Below are positions 19,669 to 28,331 of a DNA stretch of 64,000 nucleotides, piece by piece. The stretch is from Vibrio tarriae (GTDB taxonomy: Bacteria > Pseudomonadota > Gammaproteobacteria > Enterobacterales > Vibrionaceae), in the NCBI RefSeq assembly GCF_002216685.1, contig NZ_CP022352.1, positions 248,001 through 312,000 of the forward strand, in the 5' to 3' direction. The translations under genes were made by a program, and so were the position numbers. Numbering within the stretch: position 1 is the stretch's first letter; each line of letters opens with the position of its first letter. The notes beneath the pieces are model-generated. The model was not told the DNA's origin. It was given only the letters and a program-made list of their open reading frames with translations, and made no database searches.

Positions 19669-20511
19669 ATGAAACTCACCCTTCGCAAAAAGCTGTTAGA
19701 AAAAGTAGAAAACACGACAGAAACCCCGATGCTGATCCTTTCTGTCGTTTATGTTGTCGTCGCGTTGCTGCCTGACATTGCCGTTTTATCTCCCGACGAT
19801 CTTGAGTTTCTTGATGGCTTACTCTGGATTGTGTGGGGCATTTTTGCGACAGAGCTGTTAGTCAAAATCTTCGTCAGCCCTAAACCACTGCAATATATGA
19901 TGCAGAATTGGCCGGACGTACTTATCGTGGCGATGCCGTTTCTGCGTCCCCTGCGTTTCCTACGTATTTTGTTGGTACTGCCCAAAGCGTGGAGACAAAC
20001 CAAATCGGTTCTGCGCCAAAAAACCTTCAGCTTTATCGGTCTGACGAGTCTTTCTACTGTGCTGCTCTCTGCAGCGTTTGTGTATCTGGTTGAGAAAGGA
20101 ACGCCTAGCCCCATCAATAGCTATGCCGATGCGCTGTGGTGGGCGATGTCGACCATTACCACGGTAGGTTATGGGGATATGTACCCGGTAACTGGGTTTG
20201 GACGTGGAGTGGCGGTGTTTTTGATGCTGACAGGGATCACCCTGTTCGGGCTATTAACCGCGAGTGTGGCTTCTTTTTTTGTTGAGGATGATACGGCCAA
20301 GCAAGACCATGTCTCCCTCAATCTCTTGCTTGAAAAAAACCAGCAGTTGGAAACACAGTTGAATCAATTGGTTGAAACTCAGCAACCTAGAAAGCGTTTT
20401 CATCTAGCGAGCTACCGTCGGCAGCTCGCGGAACGTGAAACAGAACGGAAAAATCAGAAACCAAAGCGTCGTCGATTAAAACTTCCGTCGCAAGACAATC
20501 GCAACTCCTAA
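19669..20511 (+). CDS. Voltage-gated-type potassium channel protein
   Basis: 280 residues, ion-transport fold. Transmembrane helices lie at about 20-40, 50-70, 85-110 (Arg-rich LRPLRFLRILLVLPKAWR, an S4-like segment) and 125-145. The pore helix and selectivity filter STITTVGYGDMYP (about residues 164-176) and a final TM (FLMLTGITLFGLLTASVASFF) follow. A basic coiled-coil tail (LLEKNQQLETQLNQLVETQQ, then KPKRRRLKL) ends the protein. TVGYGD is the K+ filter. The first gene right of the IS remnant, it is convergent with the NhaC gene, only 1 bp apart. Confidence 0.92.
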   Translation: MKLTLRKKLLEKVENTTETPMLILSVVYVVVALLPDIAVLSPDDLEFLDGLLWIVWGIFATELLVKIFVSPKPLQYMMQNWPDVLIVAMPFLRPLRFLRILLVLPKAWRQTKSVLRQKTFSFIGLTSLSTVLLSAAFVYLVEKGTPSPINSYADALWWAMSTITTVGYGDMYPVTGFGRGVAVFLMLTGITLFGLLTASVASFFVEDDTAKQDHVSLNLLLEKNQQLETQLNQLVETQQPRKRFHLASYRRQLAERETERKNQKPKRRRLKLPSQDNRNS

Positions 20512-20512
20512 T

Positions 20513-21856
20513 TCAGGCGTGACGCATGGTGTGGCGGCGAAATACCGCCACTGATGCGGCAACCGCCAAAAAGAAGCAGTAATAAGAGTAACTCACCACA
20601 CTCAATGGCGACATTTGAAAAATAGAGCCAAGCAATAACGCTTGTGCACCATAAGGCAACACACCTTGCATGATGCACGAGAAGATATCCAGCAAGCTGG
20701 CAGAACGCTTTGCGGTCACGCCATTGTGTTCAGCCAGCTCTTTAGCCACTCCGCCACTCACAATGATGGCAACCGTGTTGTTCGCCGTGCACACATTAGT
20801 CAGTGCCACCAAGCCTGCAATCCCCAATTCACTGGCTCGCATTTTTTGTACGCTGCTGCGTGAGCGAGCAAATTTATTGATCAATCGACTAATTTGGTGA
20901 GTGAGGAACGCCAATCCGCCTTGCTGTTTCATCAGTTCACCCATACCACCGATCAGCATCGATAATAGGAAAATCTCCTGCATGTTGCCAAAACCCGCGT
21001 AAACATCTTTGGTTAATGCTGACAAGGAGTAACCGTCACTCAAACCACCGACACCTGCGGCCATTAAAATGCCCACCAGCAGTACAAGGAACACATTCAA
21101 CCCCATCACGGCCAGCACGAGAATGGTGAGGTAAGGCAGCACTTTTAGCCATTCAATGTCACTGGTTTGCGGTGATTGTGCCGTTTGGCTACTGAAGGTG
21201 AACACCACAAGCGCCAACAGCGCCGCTGGCAAAGCAATGCGGATATTCTCTTTAAATTTGTCACGCATATGGCAGCCTTGTGAACGGGTCGCCGCAATGG
21301 TGGTATCCGAAATGATCGAAAGATTATCACCAAACATGGCTCCGCTCAGCACGACCCCAGCCGTTAAACCAAGATTCAAATCCGCCGCTTGGGCAATACC
21401 TAACGCCACGGGTGCAATCGCTGCAATCGTCCCCATTGAGGTGCCCATTGCTGTGGCAACAAAGGCTGAAATGACAAACAGCCCCGGCAGAATGAGACTC
21501 GCTGGCAGCAATGCTAAACCAAGATTCACTGTGGCATCCACGCCACCAGTGGCTTTGGCGACGGCGGCAAAGGCTCCGGCAAGCAGATAAATGATGCACA
21601 TCGCCATAATATCGCTGTGACCCACACCACGTAAAAACTGCTCGATAGCTCGATTGAGCGACTCTTTGCTCAAGGCAATTGCCAAAACGACCGCTGGTAT
21701 AACAGCGACAGGGGCAGGCAGTTGATAGAACGCAAACTCAACCCCTTGCCAAGTGAGATAGCTACCCACCCCCATAAAGAGCAGTAAGAAAACCATGAGT
21801 GGCAATAGGGCAAAGGCATTCGGTTGTTGAGGCTTTGAAGACGGAGTGTAGTGCAT
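20513..21856 (-). CDS. Na+/H+ antiporter, NhaC family
   Basis: 447 codons from the ATG at 21856. An in-frame TTG at 21892 is possible, and neither start has a strong ribosome site. About 11-12 hydrophobic segments. Typical NhaC sequences: ATAMGTSMGTIAAIAPVALGIA, SGAMFGDNLSIISDTTIAATRSQGC, and TNVCTANNTVAIIVSGGVAKELAEH. It should exchange cytoplasmic Na+ for H+ or an organic counter-ion at the inner membrane; the substrate within the family cannot be read from sequence. It is divergent from ldhA. Confidence 0.88.
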   Translation of the reverse strand: MHYTPSSKPQQPNAFALLPLMVFLLLFMGVGSYLTWQGVEFAFYQLPAPVAVIPAVVLAIALSKESLNRAIEQFLRGVGHSDIMAMCIIYLLAGAFAAVAKATGGVDATVNLGLALLPASLILPGLFVISAFVATAMGTSMGTIAAIAPVALGIAQAADLNLGLTAGVVLSGAMFGDNLSIISDTTIAATRSQGCHMRDKFKENIRIALPAALLALVVFTFSSQTAQSPQTSDIEWLKVLPYLTILVLAVMGLNVFLVLLVGILMAAGVGGLSDGYSLSALTKDVYAGFGNMQEIFLLSMLIGGMGELMKQQGGLAFLTHQISRLINKFARSRSSVQKMRASELGIAGLVALTNVCTANNTVAIIVSGGVAKELAEHNGVTAKRSASLLDIFSCIMQGVLPYGAQALLLGSIFQMSPLSVVSYSYYCFFLAVAASVAVFRRHTMRHA

Positions 21857-22038
21857 ACAAATAACAAATTGTGGTCTCGAAATTGGGCGCAAAGCCTAAA
21901 GGTAAGCCGAATGCATGTCAACAGTCTAGACGTCCAAACATCCATTTGTTGCACATTTATACCTAATGATTTTGGGGTTTATTTTTCCCACTAATGGGTA
22001 TATCTATAGGCCAGATACTCTAAGAGACAGGAATTACT

Positions 22039-23034
22039 ATGCTCAACGTCATTTTTTTTAGTGCAAAACACTACGATATCGCCTCTTTCAACAAGTTGGT
22101 TGATCCCACAAAACTGTCTTTACACTTTCATGATTTCCGATTGACCGATAAAACGGCTCAGATGGCAAAAGGCTGCGAAGTGGTCTGCGCTTTTGTCAAT
22201 GATGAGCTTCACGCCAGCGTATTAGAACAGCTTTACCAAGGGGGAACTCGTCTTATTGCCATGCGCTGTGCTGGCTTTGATAAAGTCGACCTTGAAGCGG
22301 CGAAGCGACTTGGAATGCAAGTCGTCAGAGTGCCAGCCTATTCGCCAGAAGCGGTGGCTGAACATACGGTGGGGATGATGCTGTGCTTGAATCGCCGCTT
22401 CCATAAAGCGTATCAGCGTACCCGTGATGCCAACTTCTCTCTTGATGGCTTGGTGGGTTTTAACTTCCACGGCAAAACGGTCGGGGTGATCGGCTCAGGC
22501 AAAATCGGGGTGGCAACCATGCGCATTCTGCAAGGGCTCGGTATGCAGATCCTCTGTTTTGACCCTTATCCCAATCCCGATGCGATTGCACTGGGTGCGC
22601 GCTATGTAGAGTTGTCCGAACTTTTCGCGCAAAGTGATGTGATCACCCTGCACTGCCCGATGAGCAAAGAGAACTATCATTTGCTCAATGAGTCAGCGTT
22701 TGAACAGATGAAAGATGGGGTGATGATCATTAACACCAGCCGAGGGGAATTGCTTGATTCTGTGGCAGCGATTGAAGCATTGAAACGGGGGCGAATTGGC
22801 GCGCTAGGCTTGGATGTTTACGACAATGAGAAAGATCTGTTCTTCCAAGACAAGTCTAACGATGTGATCGTCGATGACGTATTCCGCCGCCTTTCTGCTT
22901 GTCACAACGTGTTGTTCACCGGTCACCAAGCTTTCTTGACCGAGGATGCACTGAGCAATATTGCGCAAACTACGCTCAATAACATCCAGCTCTTTTTTGA
23001 CAATCAAGCATCGGGTAATGAATTAATTCAATAG
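22039..23034 (+). CDS. ldhA: D-lactate dehydrogenase (fermentative)
   Basis: 331 residues, the size of E. coli LdhA. Substrate and NAD domains of the D-2-hydroxyacid dehydrogenase family: Rossmann GVIGSGKIGVATM (about residues 150-163), catalytic Arg in NTSRGELLD, Glu in GLDVYDNEKD and His in FTGHQAFLT. An ACAGGA ribosome site precedes the ATG. It reduces pyruvate to D-lactate with NADH under fermentation. Its 3' end overlaps the convergent nnr gene by 12 bp. Confidence 0.95.
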   Translation: MLNVIFFSAKHYDIASFNKLVDPTKLSLHFHDFRLTDKTAQMAKGCEVVCAFVNDELHASVLEQLYQGGTRLIAMRCAGFDKVDLEAAKRLGMQVVRVPAYSPEAVAEHTVGMMLCLNRRFHKAYQRTRDANFSLDGLVGFNFHGKTVGVIGSGKIGVATMRILQGLGMQILCFDPYPNPDAIALGARYVELSELFAQSDVITLHCPMSKENYHLLNESAFEQMKDGVMIINTSRGELLDSVAAIEALKRGRIGALGLDVYDNEKDLFFQDKSNDVIVDDVFRRLSACHNVLFTGHQAFLTEDALSNIAQTTLNNIQLFFDNQASGNELIQ

Positions 23035-24495
23035 CTCACGCAGGTGAGGCAATAAATCGCTGGCCAGAAGTCCTCTCTGGCCATGCGATTTGGTATTGAG
23101 ATCCGCAGCGCTACTGTGTAGCCAAACCCCGAGTTTTGCCGCATCCGCTAAGGGAATTTTTTGCGCTAATAGCGCCACAATAATGCCGGTAAGTACATCG
23201 CCCATTCCCCCACTGGCCATTCCTGGATTCCCCTGTAAGCAGACCGCGATCTCTTTCCCATCATCCACTAAAGTCCCCGCACCTTTGAGCACGACAACAC
23301 CTCCATAGCGTTGCTGAAGCTGACGAATAGCCGCAAAACGATCTCGCTCCACCTCTTCCACTTCACAGCCCAATAAACGCGCCGCTTCGACGGGATGCGG
23401 TGTAATGATCCGCTGTTCATCATAGCTGGGGTTATGCGCTAGAAAATAGAGTGCATCCGCATCCCACACTTTCGGAACCTTCAAGCTACTTAAGCGCTGC
23501 ATAATCTGCTGCGCTTGAGCATCTCGCCCTAATCCGGGGCCCAAAGCAAGGGCATCACACCATTCAATGCGCTCTTCAAATAAATGATGTTTGTTCCAGC
23601 TCGTGCTCATCACTTCCGGTGTAATCGTCAGCATAGCGGTAACGTTATCGGGATGGGTCATTGCCGCGCTCAGCCCTGCTCCCGAATGAGCACAAGCGGA
23701 AGCACACAAAATCAAGGCTCCGCCCATACCTTCATTGCCCCCGACAATCAAAGCTTTACCATTTTGGCCTTTGTGAGTACAAGCTTGACGTGGCGGCAGT
23801 AAACTGTGTCTTAGCTTGCCTTCTATCGCGACCAAAGATGGCGAATTGTGCAGGGCAAACACTTCTTCAATCCCTAATCCCGCATAGTGTAGCGTGCCGA
23901 CATAGCAGCGCGCTTGTCCAGTCACCAAGCCTTGCTTCAAACCAATCAAGCTCACCGTGTGTTGCGCTTTAATGCAAGCGCCCATCACTTGGCCAGTATC
24001 GGCACACAGCCCTGAAGGCACATCGACCGCCACAATCGGCTTGCCGCTTTGATTGAGTAACTCGACTAACGGCACAACCTGCGGCCGTAACGCCTCTTTC
24101 AAGCCAATGCCAAATAACGCATCAATAATCACATCTGTCGATGGCGGCAGTTCAGATTGTGGGGCATAGACAACACCGCCCAACTCTTTCCATTGCAGAT
24201 AAGCACGATGGGCATCGGCTGGGAATTTTTCAGGGTCGCCTAACTGCCATACCGTGACATCAATCCCCATATGCCTGGCTAATACCGCAACGATATAGCC
24301 GTCCCCACCATTATTTCCACCACCGCAACAAATTAACCAGTGATGACTGGTTGGAAACTGAGCAAAAGCAATGGTAAACACCGCTTGTCCTGCGCGCTCC
24401 ATTAAATGAAAGAGCTCAAGACCTCGCTCACTCGCGGCATCTTGTTCACCCTGTTTGAGTTGCTGCGTAGTATAAAAATGGCTGGGTAACGGCAT
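23023..24495 (-). CDS. nnr: Bifunctional NAD(P)HX epimerase/dehydratase (YjeF type)
   Basis: 490 residues from the ATG at 24495; a TTG five codons earlier is also in frame. The N-terminal epimerase domain (about 1-215) has CCGGGNNGGDGYIVA and VIIDALFGIGL, with AVDVPSGLCADTG. The C-terminal ADP-dependent dehydratase domain (about 225-490) has GKALIVGGNEGMGGA, AGLSAAMTHPDNV, ALGPGLGRD, TPHPVEAARLLG and GNPGMASGGMGDVLTGIIVALLAQ. It repairs hydrated NAD(P)H. The main chromosomal copy in Vibrio is usually elsewhere, next to tsaE, so this may be a second copy. Confidence 0.92.
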   Translation of the reverse strand: MPLPSHFYTTQQLKQGEQDAASERGLELFHLMERAGQAVFTIAFAQFPTSHHWLICCGGGNNGGDGYIVAVLARHMGIDVTVWQLGDPEKFPADAHRAYLQWKELGGVVYAPQSELPPSTDVIIDALFGIGLKEALRPQVVPLVELLNQSGKPIVAVDVPSGLCADTGQVMGACIKAQHTVSLIGLKQGLVTGQARCYVGTLHYAGLGIEEVFALHNSPSLVAIEGKLRHSLLPPRQACTHKGQNGKALIVGGNEGMGGALILCASACAHSGAGLSAAMTHPDNVTAMLTITPEVMSTSWNKHHLFEERIEWCDALALGPGLGRDAQAQQIMQRLSSLKVPKVWDADALYFLAHNPSYDEQRIITPHPVEAARLLGCEVEEVERDRFAAIRQLQQRYGGVVVLKGAGTLVDDGKEIAVCLQGNPGMASGGMGDVLTGIIVALLAQKIPLADAAKLGVWLHSSAADLNTKSHGQRGLLASDLLPHLRELLN

Positions 24496-24515
24496 AATGG
24501 TGTCCAACAACTGAC

Positions 24516-24541
24516 AAAACGGCCATATCCATGGCCGTTTT
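24516..24541 (-). terminator. Hairpin between the PAS gene and nnr
   Basis: AAAACGGCCAT / ATGGCCGTTTT, an 11-bp perfect stem with a 4-nt loop. It has a UUUU end on the minus strand and lies 21 bp before the nnr start. It probably terminates PAS-gene transcripts. No separate nnr promoter fits downstream of it, so it may act as an attenuator. Confidence 0.65.
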
Positions 24542-24548
24542 GAATTTA

Positions 24549-24992
24549 TTAAGAAGATGCTTGTAGCGAAACAAGGGCTTCACTTGTTGCATCCTGAATC
24601 GATAAGAATAGTGAATTTATCGCGCCTGTTGGCGTACGCATTGGGTTAAGCGTAACGTTTTGATACATAAATTTGGCTTGCTGAGTCACAGGACGCACAT
24701 TACGGCAATGGAACAAATAAGGGCGCTGCTGCCAAGTAATAAAACTACGGCAACCCAGATCGTACACAGGTTTGGTTTTTAACTTAAACCACTCCACAGG
24801 GATCTCTGGAAAAATCTCGAACAGAGATTTACCAATAACATCATGAGCTTGCTTACCGCTATGATGGGTCATAAACCCATTCCACACTTGCACGTTATAG
24901 TCTCGGTTAATCACAATCAATCCCATATCGACATTCTGAACCATATCGACCATCCAATGGAATTGCTCAAACTCCGCAGGTAACGCTAGCAT
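24549..24992 (-). CDS. Single PAS-domain protein
   Basis: 147 residues. One PAS fold occupies most of the protein: DMGLIVINRDYNVQVWN, then SGKQAHDVIGKSLFEIFPEIP and FKLKTKPVYDLGCRSF. There is no kinase, GGDEF or HTH domain. Its ATG overlaps the last base of the REC-CheC gene (ATGA-like junction), so the two are co-translated. It could be a sensory partner of that response regulator. The ligand is unknown. Confidence 0.8.
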   Translation of the reverse strand: MLALPAEFEQFHWMVDMVQNVDMGLIVINRDYNVQVWNGFMTHHSGKQAHDVIGKSLFEIFPEIPVEWFKLKTKPVYDLGCRSFITWQQRPYLFHCRNVRPVTQQAKFMYQNVTLNPMRTPTGAINSLFLSIQDATSEALVSLQASS

Positions 24993-25996
24993 CAGAAGTC
25001 CTCCATTAAATAGGAAAGTTTGTTATCCAGCAGCGGTAACGATTCATCGACAAACATAAACAGTAAATCACAACGAATCGAGGTGCCTTCAATGTTATAA
25101 CTCACCTCAAAGGTCATGGTTTTTCTAAATGCCCCTTCAGTCGACTGAATCACAGAATCAATGGAGATGTGCTGCCCCAATAATACGGGCGAGCTTTGGA
25201 AAAAACGCACTTCAGCTTGGTGGCCTAAACCATTTAAAAATGAGCCCACCAGAATATTAGAAACATCCATCAGCAGCTCTAACTCTTGCAAGTCTTCACT
25301 ATCGACCGGCACCTTCATCAGTTTTTTGAGATCCGCAACGCTAGAATCGCTCAATAACACCAGAGCTTCACCCGCAATCCCTTCGCCGCTAAAACCCTGA
25401 CAAACGCCCGAAACTTGACTGTTTTCAGCCAAATCACGAAGTGCCATGTGTAACTCACTCACCTCAAAGATGTTCACATTGGGCAGAGGTAATTGGACAA
25501 ACACATCAAAGTGGCGCGCCAAGGCATCAGCAGCTCGACCAATCGACACGTTAGCGACTTCCATGTAAATATCGCGTCGTTTTAAAATCGGCAACTCAAG
25601 CGAAACTGGCGTGACAATGCGTGGCTGCGTGGGCGGTTCCACCAACATTTTCAGCACATCATTGAGCACATTCTTATCGATGGGCTTTTGAATGAAGGCT
25701 TTGGCTCCGAGCGCTAACACCCGCTCTTTGGCTTTCGGTTGAATATCCCCCGATACCACCACTACAGGCGTCGTGTAGCCTTTTTTCCCCATTGCTTCTA
25801 ATGTCTCGAAGCCGTCTAACTCCGGCATCGTGAGATCCAAAAACATGAGCTTAAAACTTTGCTTCTCTAAAATGCCCATCGCATCCAAACCATGTACCGC
25901 AAAGGTAATGTCTGCGTTAAGCGATGCAGGAAGCGAACGCGCCATCTGTTTGCGCGCGAGTGGAGAGTCATCACAGATGAGAACAGGGAAAGACAT
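24992..25996 (-). CDS. Response regulator with C-terminal CheC/CheX-like phosphatase domain
   Basis: 334 residues. Receiver domain 1-120: ICDDSPLARKQ acidic pocket, phospho-Asp in LMFLDLTMPELDG (about residue 54), Thr/Ser in VVVSGD and Lys in FIQKPI. The second half (about 140-334) resembles CheC, with helices ELHMALRDLAENSQVSG and LQELELLMDVSNILVGSFLN. CheC proteins dephosphorylate CheY, using an acidic residue and Asn on each such helix (ELxxxxxxxxN); E-L-L-M-D-V-S-N fits. It probably acts in chemotaxis or a related phosphorelay. A fused receiver could control the phosphatase. Confidence 0.82.
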   Translation of the reverse strand: MSFPVLICDDSPLARKQMARSLPASLNADITFAVHGLDAMGILEKQSFKLMFLDLTMPELDGFETLEAMGKKGYTTPVVVVSGDIQPKAKERVLALGAKAFIQKPIDKNVLNDVLKMLVEPPTQPRIVTPVSLELPILKRRDIYMEVANVSIGRAADALARHFDVFVQLPLPNVNIFEVSELHMALRDLAENSQVSGVCQGFSGEGIAGEALVLLSDSSVADLKKLMKVPVDSEDLQELELLMDVSNILVGSFLNGLGHQAEVRFFQSSPVLLGQHISIDSVIQSTEGAFRKTMTFEVSYNIEGTSIRCDLLFMFVDESLPLLDNKLSYLMEDF

Positions 25997-26082
25997 GCCA
26001 CCACCTTATTGGTTTTATCAGTAACTAAAGTGTATACCCAAAATTCACACTACAGCTAGGTAAAAGGTGGTGGGATCGTAAA

Positions 26083-26322
26083 TCAAATGGCTGGCCAGAA
26101 GGTCATAAGAGCAATTCGTAAGATAACAGCAAACACAATACAACTCACTCCGAGCCGATACCACTTATACTCTTCAATTGTCATTGGGATGCGTTTATAG
26201 AACATAGTCACCACCCCTTTCCAATCTTGACTGCGACGGCCGTAACGCATAACTCCGGTCAACACCAATAAAATTCCGCCAACCAGGATCATTTTTTCCA
26301 CCCAAAACAGTACGACTTCCAT
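26083..26322 (-). CDS. Small two-TM membrane protein of unknown function
   Basis: 79 residues from the ATG at 26322 (AGAGGAA with 7-nt spacing; upstream in-frame ATGs are worse placed). Two hydrophobic helices, VEKMILVGGILLVLTGVMRYG and LGVSCIVFAVILRIALMTFW, are joined by a basic, presumably cytoplasmic, loop (RRSQDWKGVVTMFYKRIPM). The family was not recognised. It is isolated on the minus strand. Confidence 0.65.
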   Translation of the reverse strand: MEVVLFWVEKMILVGGILLVLTGVMRYGRRSQDWKGVVTMFYKRIPMTIEEYKWYRLGVSCIVFAVILRIALMTFWPAI

Positions 26323-26534
26323 GATCATTTCCTCTGATTCAGTTTTCCTCAGTGTAATCATTGTGCTGAGATTTGGCTGTTGTACAAAAGTCTAAGGTTT
26401 ACGCTACCTTGACCTGATGGTGAGATGAACAAAGTGAGGTGATTAGGATGAGCCAAGCCAGTAAGCGTGGCGACAGTTTCAAGTCGGCGTCGAAAGAGAA
26501 TAGACAATCCATCGAATCGCTACGCAAAACAATC

Positions 26535-26555
26535 ACCACCGCTAAAAGCGGTGGT
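26535..26555. other. Perfect REP/IS200-end-like palindrome
   Basis: ACCACCGCT-AAA-AGCGGTGGT, a 9-bp perfect stem followed by TTAAGGATG. Such CCACCGC/GCGGTGG hairpins are typical of REP sequences and of the ends of IS200/IS605-type elements. A 61-codon frame (26439-26624) spans it but has no recognisable product. Confidence 0.45.
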
Positions 26556-26569
26556 TTAAGGATGACAAT

Positions 26570-26597
26570 CAAAAAGCAGAGCTCAGTGGCTCTGCTT
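26570..26597 (-). terminator. Terminator of the 125-residue membrane protein gene
   Basis: AGCAGAGC / GCTCTGCT stem with loop TCAGTG. A run of five T follows on the minus strand. It lies 40 bp past the stop of the 26636-27013 gene. Confidence 0.75.
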
Positions 26598-26635
26598 AAT
26601 TGTTTGGTAAGTGCTGTTAATTAAAAAGCTAATGG

Positions 26636-27013
26636 TTAGTGAGAGTGCGATTGGTGCTGCGTCGCGCTAATTTTGGCTTTGAGCTTTGCCACCAACTCAC
26701 GATAGCGAAACCAGAAATAAGTCGCGACAATCGAGAAGAAGAGATAAGACAACGCAAAGACAAACGGTGAGGTCATCAGTTCATTTGAAATTCCCCACAT
26801 CACGCCCACGACGGTCACAGCAACCTTAGCAAAGAAACCGCACAGGAGCAGAAAAACGGCGAGTTGCGGAAAACGCGTACTGCGAAACGCAAGCCAGTAA
26901 CAGCTACCAACGGCTAAAGAAGCCACACCGAAACCGAGAATAAATGATTGGATGTGATCCGCTGATGCGATGCCACCCGATACAGAAAGCATGAGAATTA
27001 AAAACAGTTTCAT
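26636..27013 (-). CDS. Multi-span inner-membrane protein of unknown function
   Basis: 125 residues with an AGGTAGGTG ribosome site. An N-terminal hydrophobic segment (LFLILMLSVSGGIASA, possibly a signal) is followed by three further TM helices (FILGFGVASLAVGSCYWLAF; LAVFLLLCGFFAKVAVTVVGVMW; VFALSYLFFSIVATYFWFRY). The tail is basic and His-containing (ATQHQSHSH). No family was recognised. It is transcribed alone and ends at a clear terminator. Confidence 0.7.
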   Translation of the reverse strand: MKLFLILMLSVSGGIASADHIQSFILGFGVASLAVGSCYWLAFRSTRFPQLAVFLLLCGFFAKVAVTVVGVMWGISNELMTSPFVFALSYLFFSIVATYFWFRYRELVAKLKAKISATQHQSHSH

Positions 27014-27385
27014 GATGCACCTACCTTAAATTACCACTAAAAGCATCCATTCATTTTTGAAAACTCATTTTTAGTTAATTTTGAACCTTCAAAAAATTAT
27101 TTCAAGCTCAAAAAACATGCAGAATTTGTATCCAAATTTTAATGAAACCTATTGTTACACAATGGTTAAATGCAAATAGCTTGAGAATACTAGGCAAATG
27201 ACAAGGCAAAGCGCCAGAAGCAACAAAACTAAACATTTGAAACAAGATTGTTACATTTCAGAATTGCCAGAATTTATCTATTTTGAGATGTAAGACTAGT
27301 TTCACAGCATCGATAGCAGATGCGTTACATCAAAGAGAAATGACTTAAAAGGAAAAGAGGAGGAAAGAGGCAAAACACAGACTAG
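27014..27385. other. AT-rich gap between two minus-strand genes
   Basis: About 370 bp of low-GC DNA downstream of arfA and upstream of the 125-residue membrane protein gene. It should contain that gene's promoter. I see no gene or repeat in it. Confidence 0.5.
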
Positions 27386-27434
27386 AGAGCCTTACGCAAA
27401 CACAACGAAATCCGTAAGGTTTGCGTAAGGCTCT
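27386..27434 (-). promoter_or_regulatory. Hairpin across the arfA stop codon
   Basis: A perfect 16-bp stem (AGAGCCTTACGCAAAC, 27386-27401, with GTTTGCGTAAGGCTCT, 27419-27434) and a 17-nt loop. The arfA TAA (27392-27394) is inside the 3' arm. In E. coli arfA, an equivalent hairpin causes RNase III cleavage or termination and makes a non-stop mRNA. Confidence 0.85.
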
Positions 27435-27619
27435 TTGCCTTTGTACTTCATTTTACGTGAATAGCTACCTTTACCTTTTTTCGCCTTTTCCACTCGGCAG
27501 CGAAATAAGGTACTGGTGACGACGGCTTTCAAAGCATTGTCTTTCACTACACCACGCCCACACTCCGTATCCCCTACGGATGAAGTCGATACTGGTATTA
27601 CTTCTGGTTTGTTTTTCAT
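27392..27619 (-). CDS. arfA: Alternative ribosome-rescue factor A
   Basis: 75 residues from the ATG at 27619 (GGAG upstream; a start six codons earlier is weaker). The core [20 protein letters not shown] plus [12 protein letters not shown] is the ArfA signature (E. coli: [32 protein letters not shown]). ArfA binds stalled ribosomes lacking a stop codon and recruits RF2, backing up tmRNA. The basic [10 protein letters not shown] segment is the part that enters the empty mRNA channel. The last codons and the stop lie within a strong hairpin, as in E. coli, where the truncated message makes the protein a tmRNA target under normal conditions. Confidence 0.9.
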   Translation of the reverse strand: MKNKPEVIPVSTSSVGDTECGRGVVKDNALKAVVTSTLFRCRVEKAKKGKGSYSRKMKYKGKEPYANLTDFVVFA

Positions 27620-27801
27620 TGATAGAACTCCATACAATTTACTGCCACATTTCGGCAGTCACGACATTTTGTGCGCAATTTAAGCAGTGTCAACTCATAA
27701 ATGAGCGGAACAAAGAGAAAACTTAGTTACATAGAAATGGCATTCACTGCAAAAATTTGGACTATTTTTGTTAACGGGTTTCGACTCTGTTCAAGATTCG
27801 A

Positions 27802-27829
27802 TTGACAACCCAAAGGTTTACACTAGACT
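27802..27829 (+). promoter_or_regulatory. Probable sigma-70 promoter of the cold-shock gene
   Basis: TTGACA (27802-27807), a 16-bp spacer and TAGACT (27824-27829). This gives a 5' leader of about 140 nt before the csp start, as expected for a cspA-type thermosensing leader. The rest of the 358-bp gap (27620-27977) also holds the divergent arfA promoter. Confidence 0.6.
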
Positions 27830-27977
27830 CGATCGCGGCTAGAAAGAGTTCTTTGTATACACATCGCTTGGTTGGATTATTCGTAACCGTCCGTGTCGTA
27901 CGCAATAGCAAGCTACTTTTCCACGCTATCCGCGCCGTAATCGGCCTACGTTAAAAAATGTTTTTAGGATATTTATT

Positions 27978-28187
27978 ATGTCTACTCCAGTTACTGGTAC
28001 CGTGAAATGGTTCAACGAAACTAAAGGCTTTGGTTTCATCAAGCAAGAAAACGGTCCTGACGTTTTTGCTCACTTCAGCGCAATCCAAGGTGACGGTTTC
28101 CGCACTCTGGCTGAAGGTCAAAAAGTGGAATTCGTGATCACTCAAGGCCAGAAAGGTCCACAAGCTGAAAGCATCAAAGTTCTGTAA
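27978..28187 (+). CDS. CspA-family cold-shock protein
   Basis: 69 residues, a single cold-shock OB fold. RNP1 KGFGFI and RNP2-like VFAHFSAI are present, after [15 protein letters not shown]. Family members bind single-stranded nucleic acids as RNA chaperones. The long AT-rich leader suggests post-transcriptional control by temperature. A clean terminator follows. It is a paralogue of the gene at 47159-47371. Confidence 0.95.
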   Translation: MSTPVTGTVKWFNETKGFGFIKQENGPDVFAHFSAIQGDGFRTLAEGQKVEFVITQGQKGPQAESIKVL

Positions 28188-28209
28188 TAGACTTGCCAAA
28201 GATTTTAAT

Positions 28210-28238
28210 AGCCAGCCTCACTAGGCTGGCTATTTTTA
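28210..28238 (+). terminator. Terminator of the cold-shock gene
   Basis: AGCCAGCCT / AGGCTGGCT 9-bp stem with CACT loop, followed by ATTTTTAT. Confidence 0.88.
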
Positions 28239-28331
28239 TGCTTCTTTTATATCGATTTTACAAAAGCTCCGATTAGAAAAGGGACATCAGCGGTTACTTA
28301 ATGGCTTAGATGCCTCAAAAGACAGAGACTC

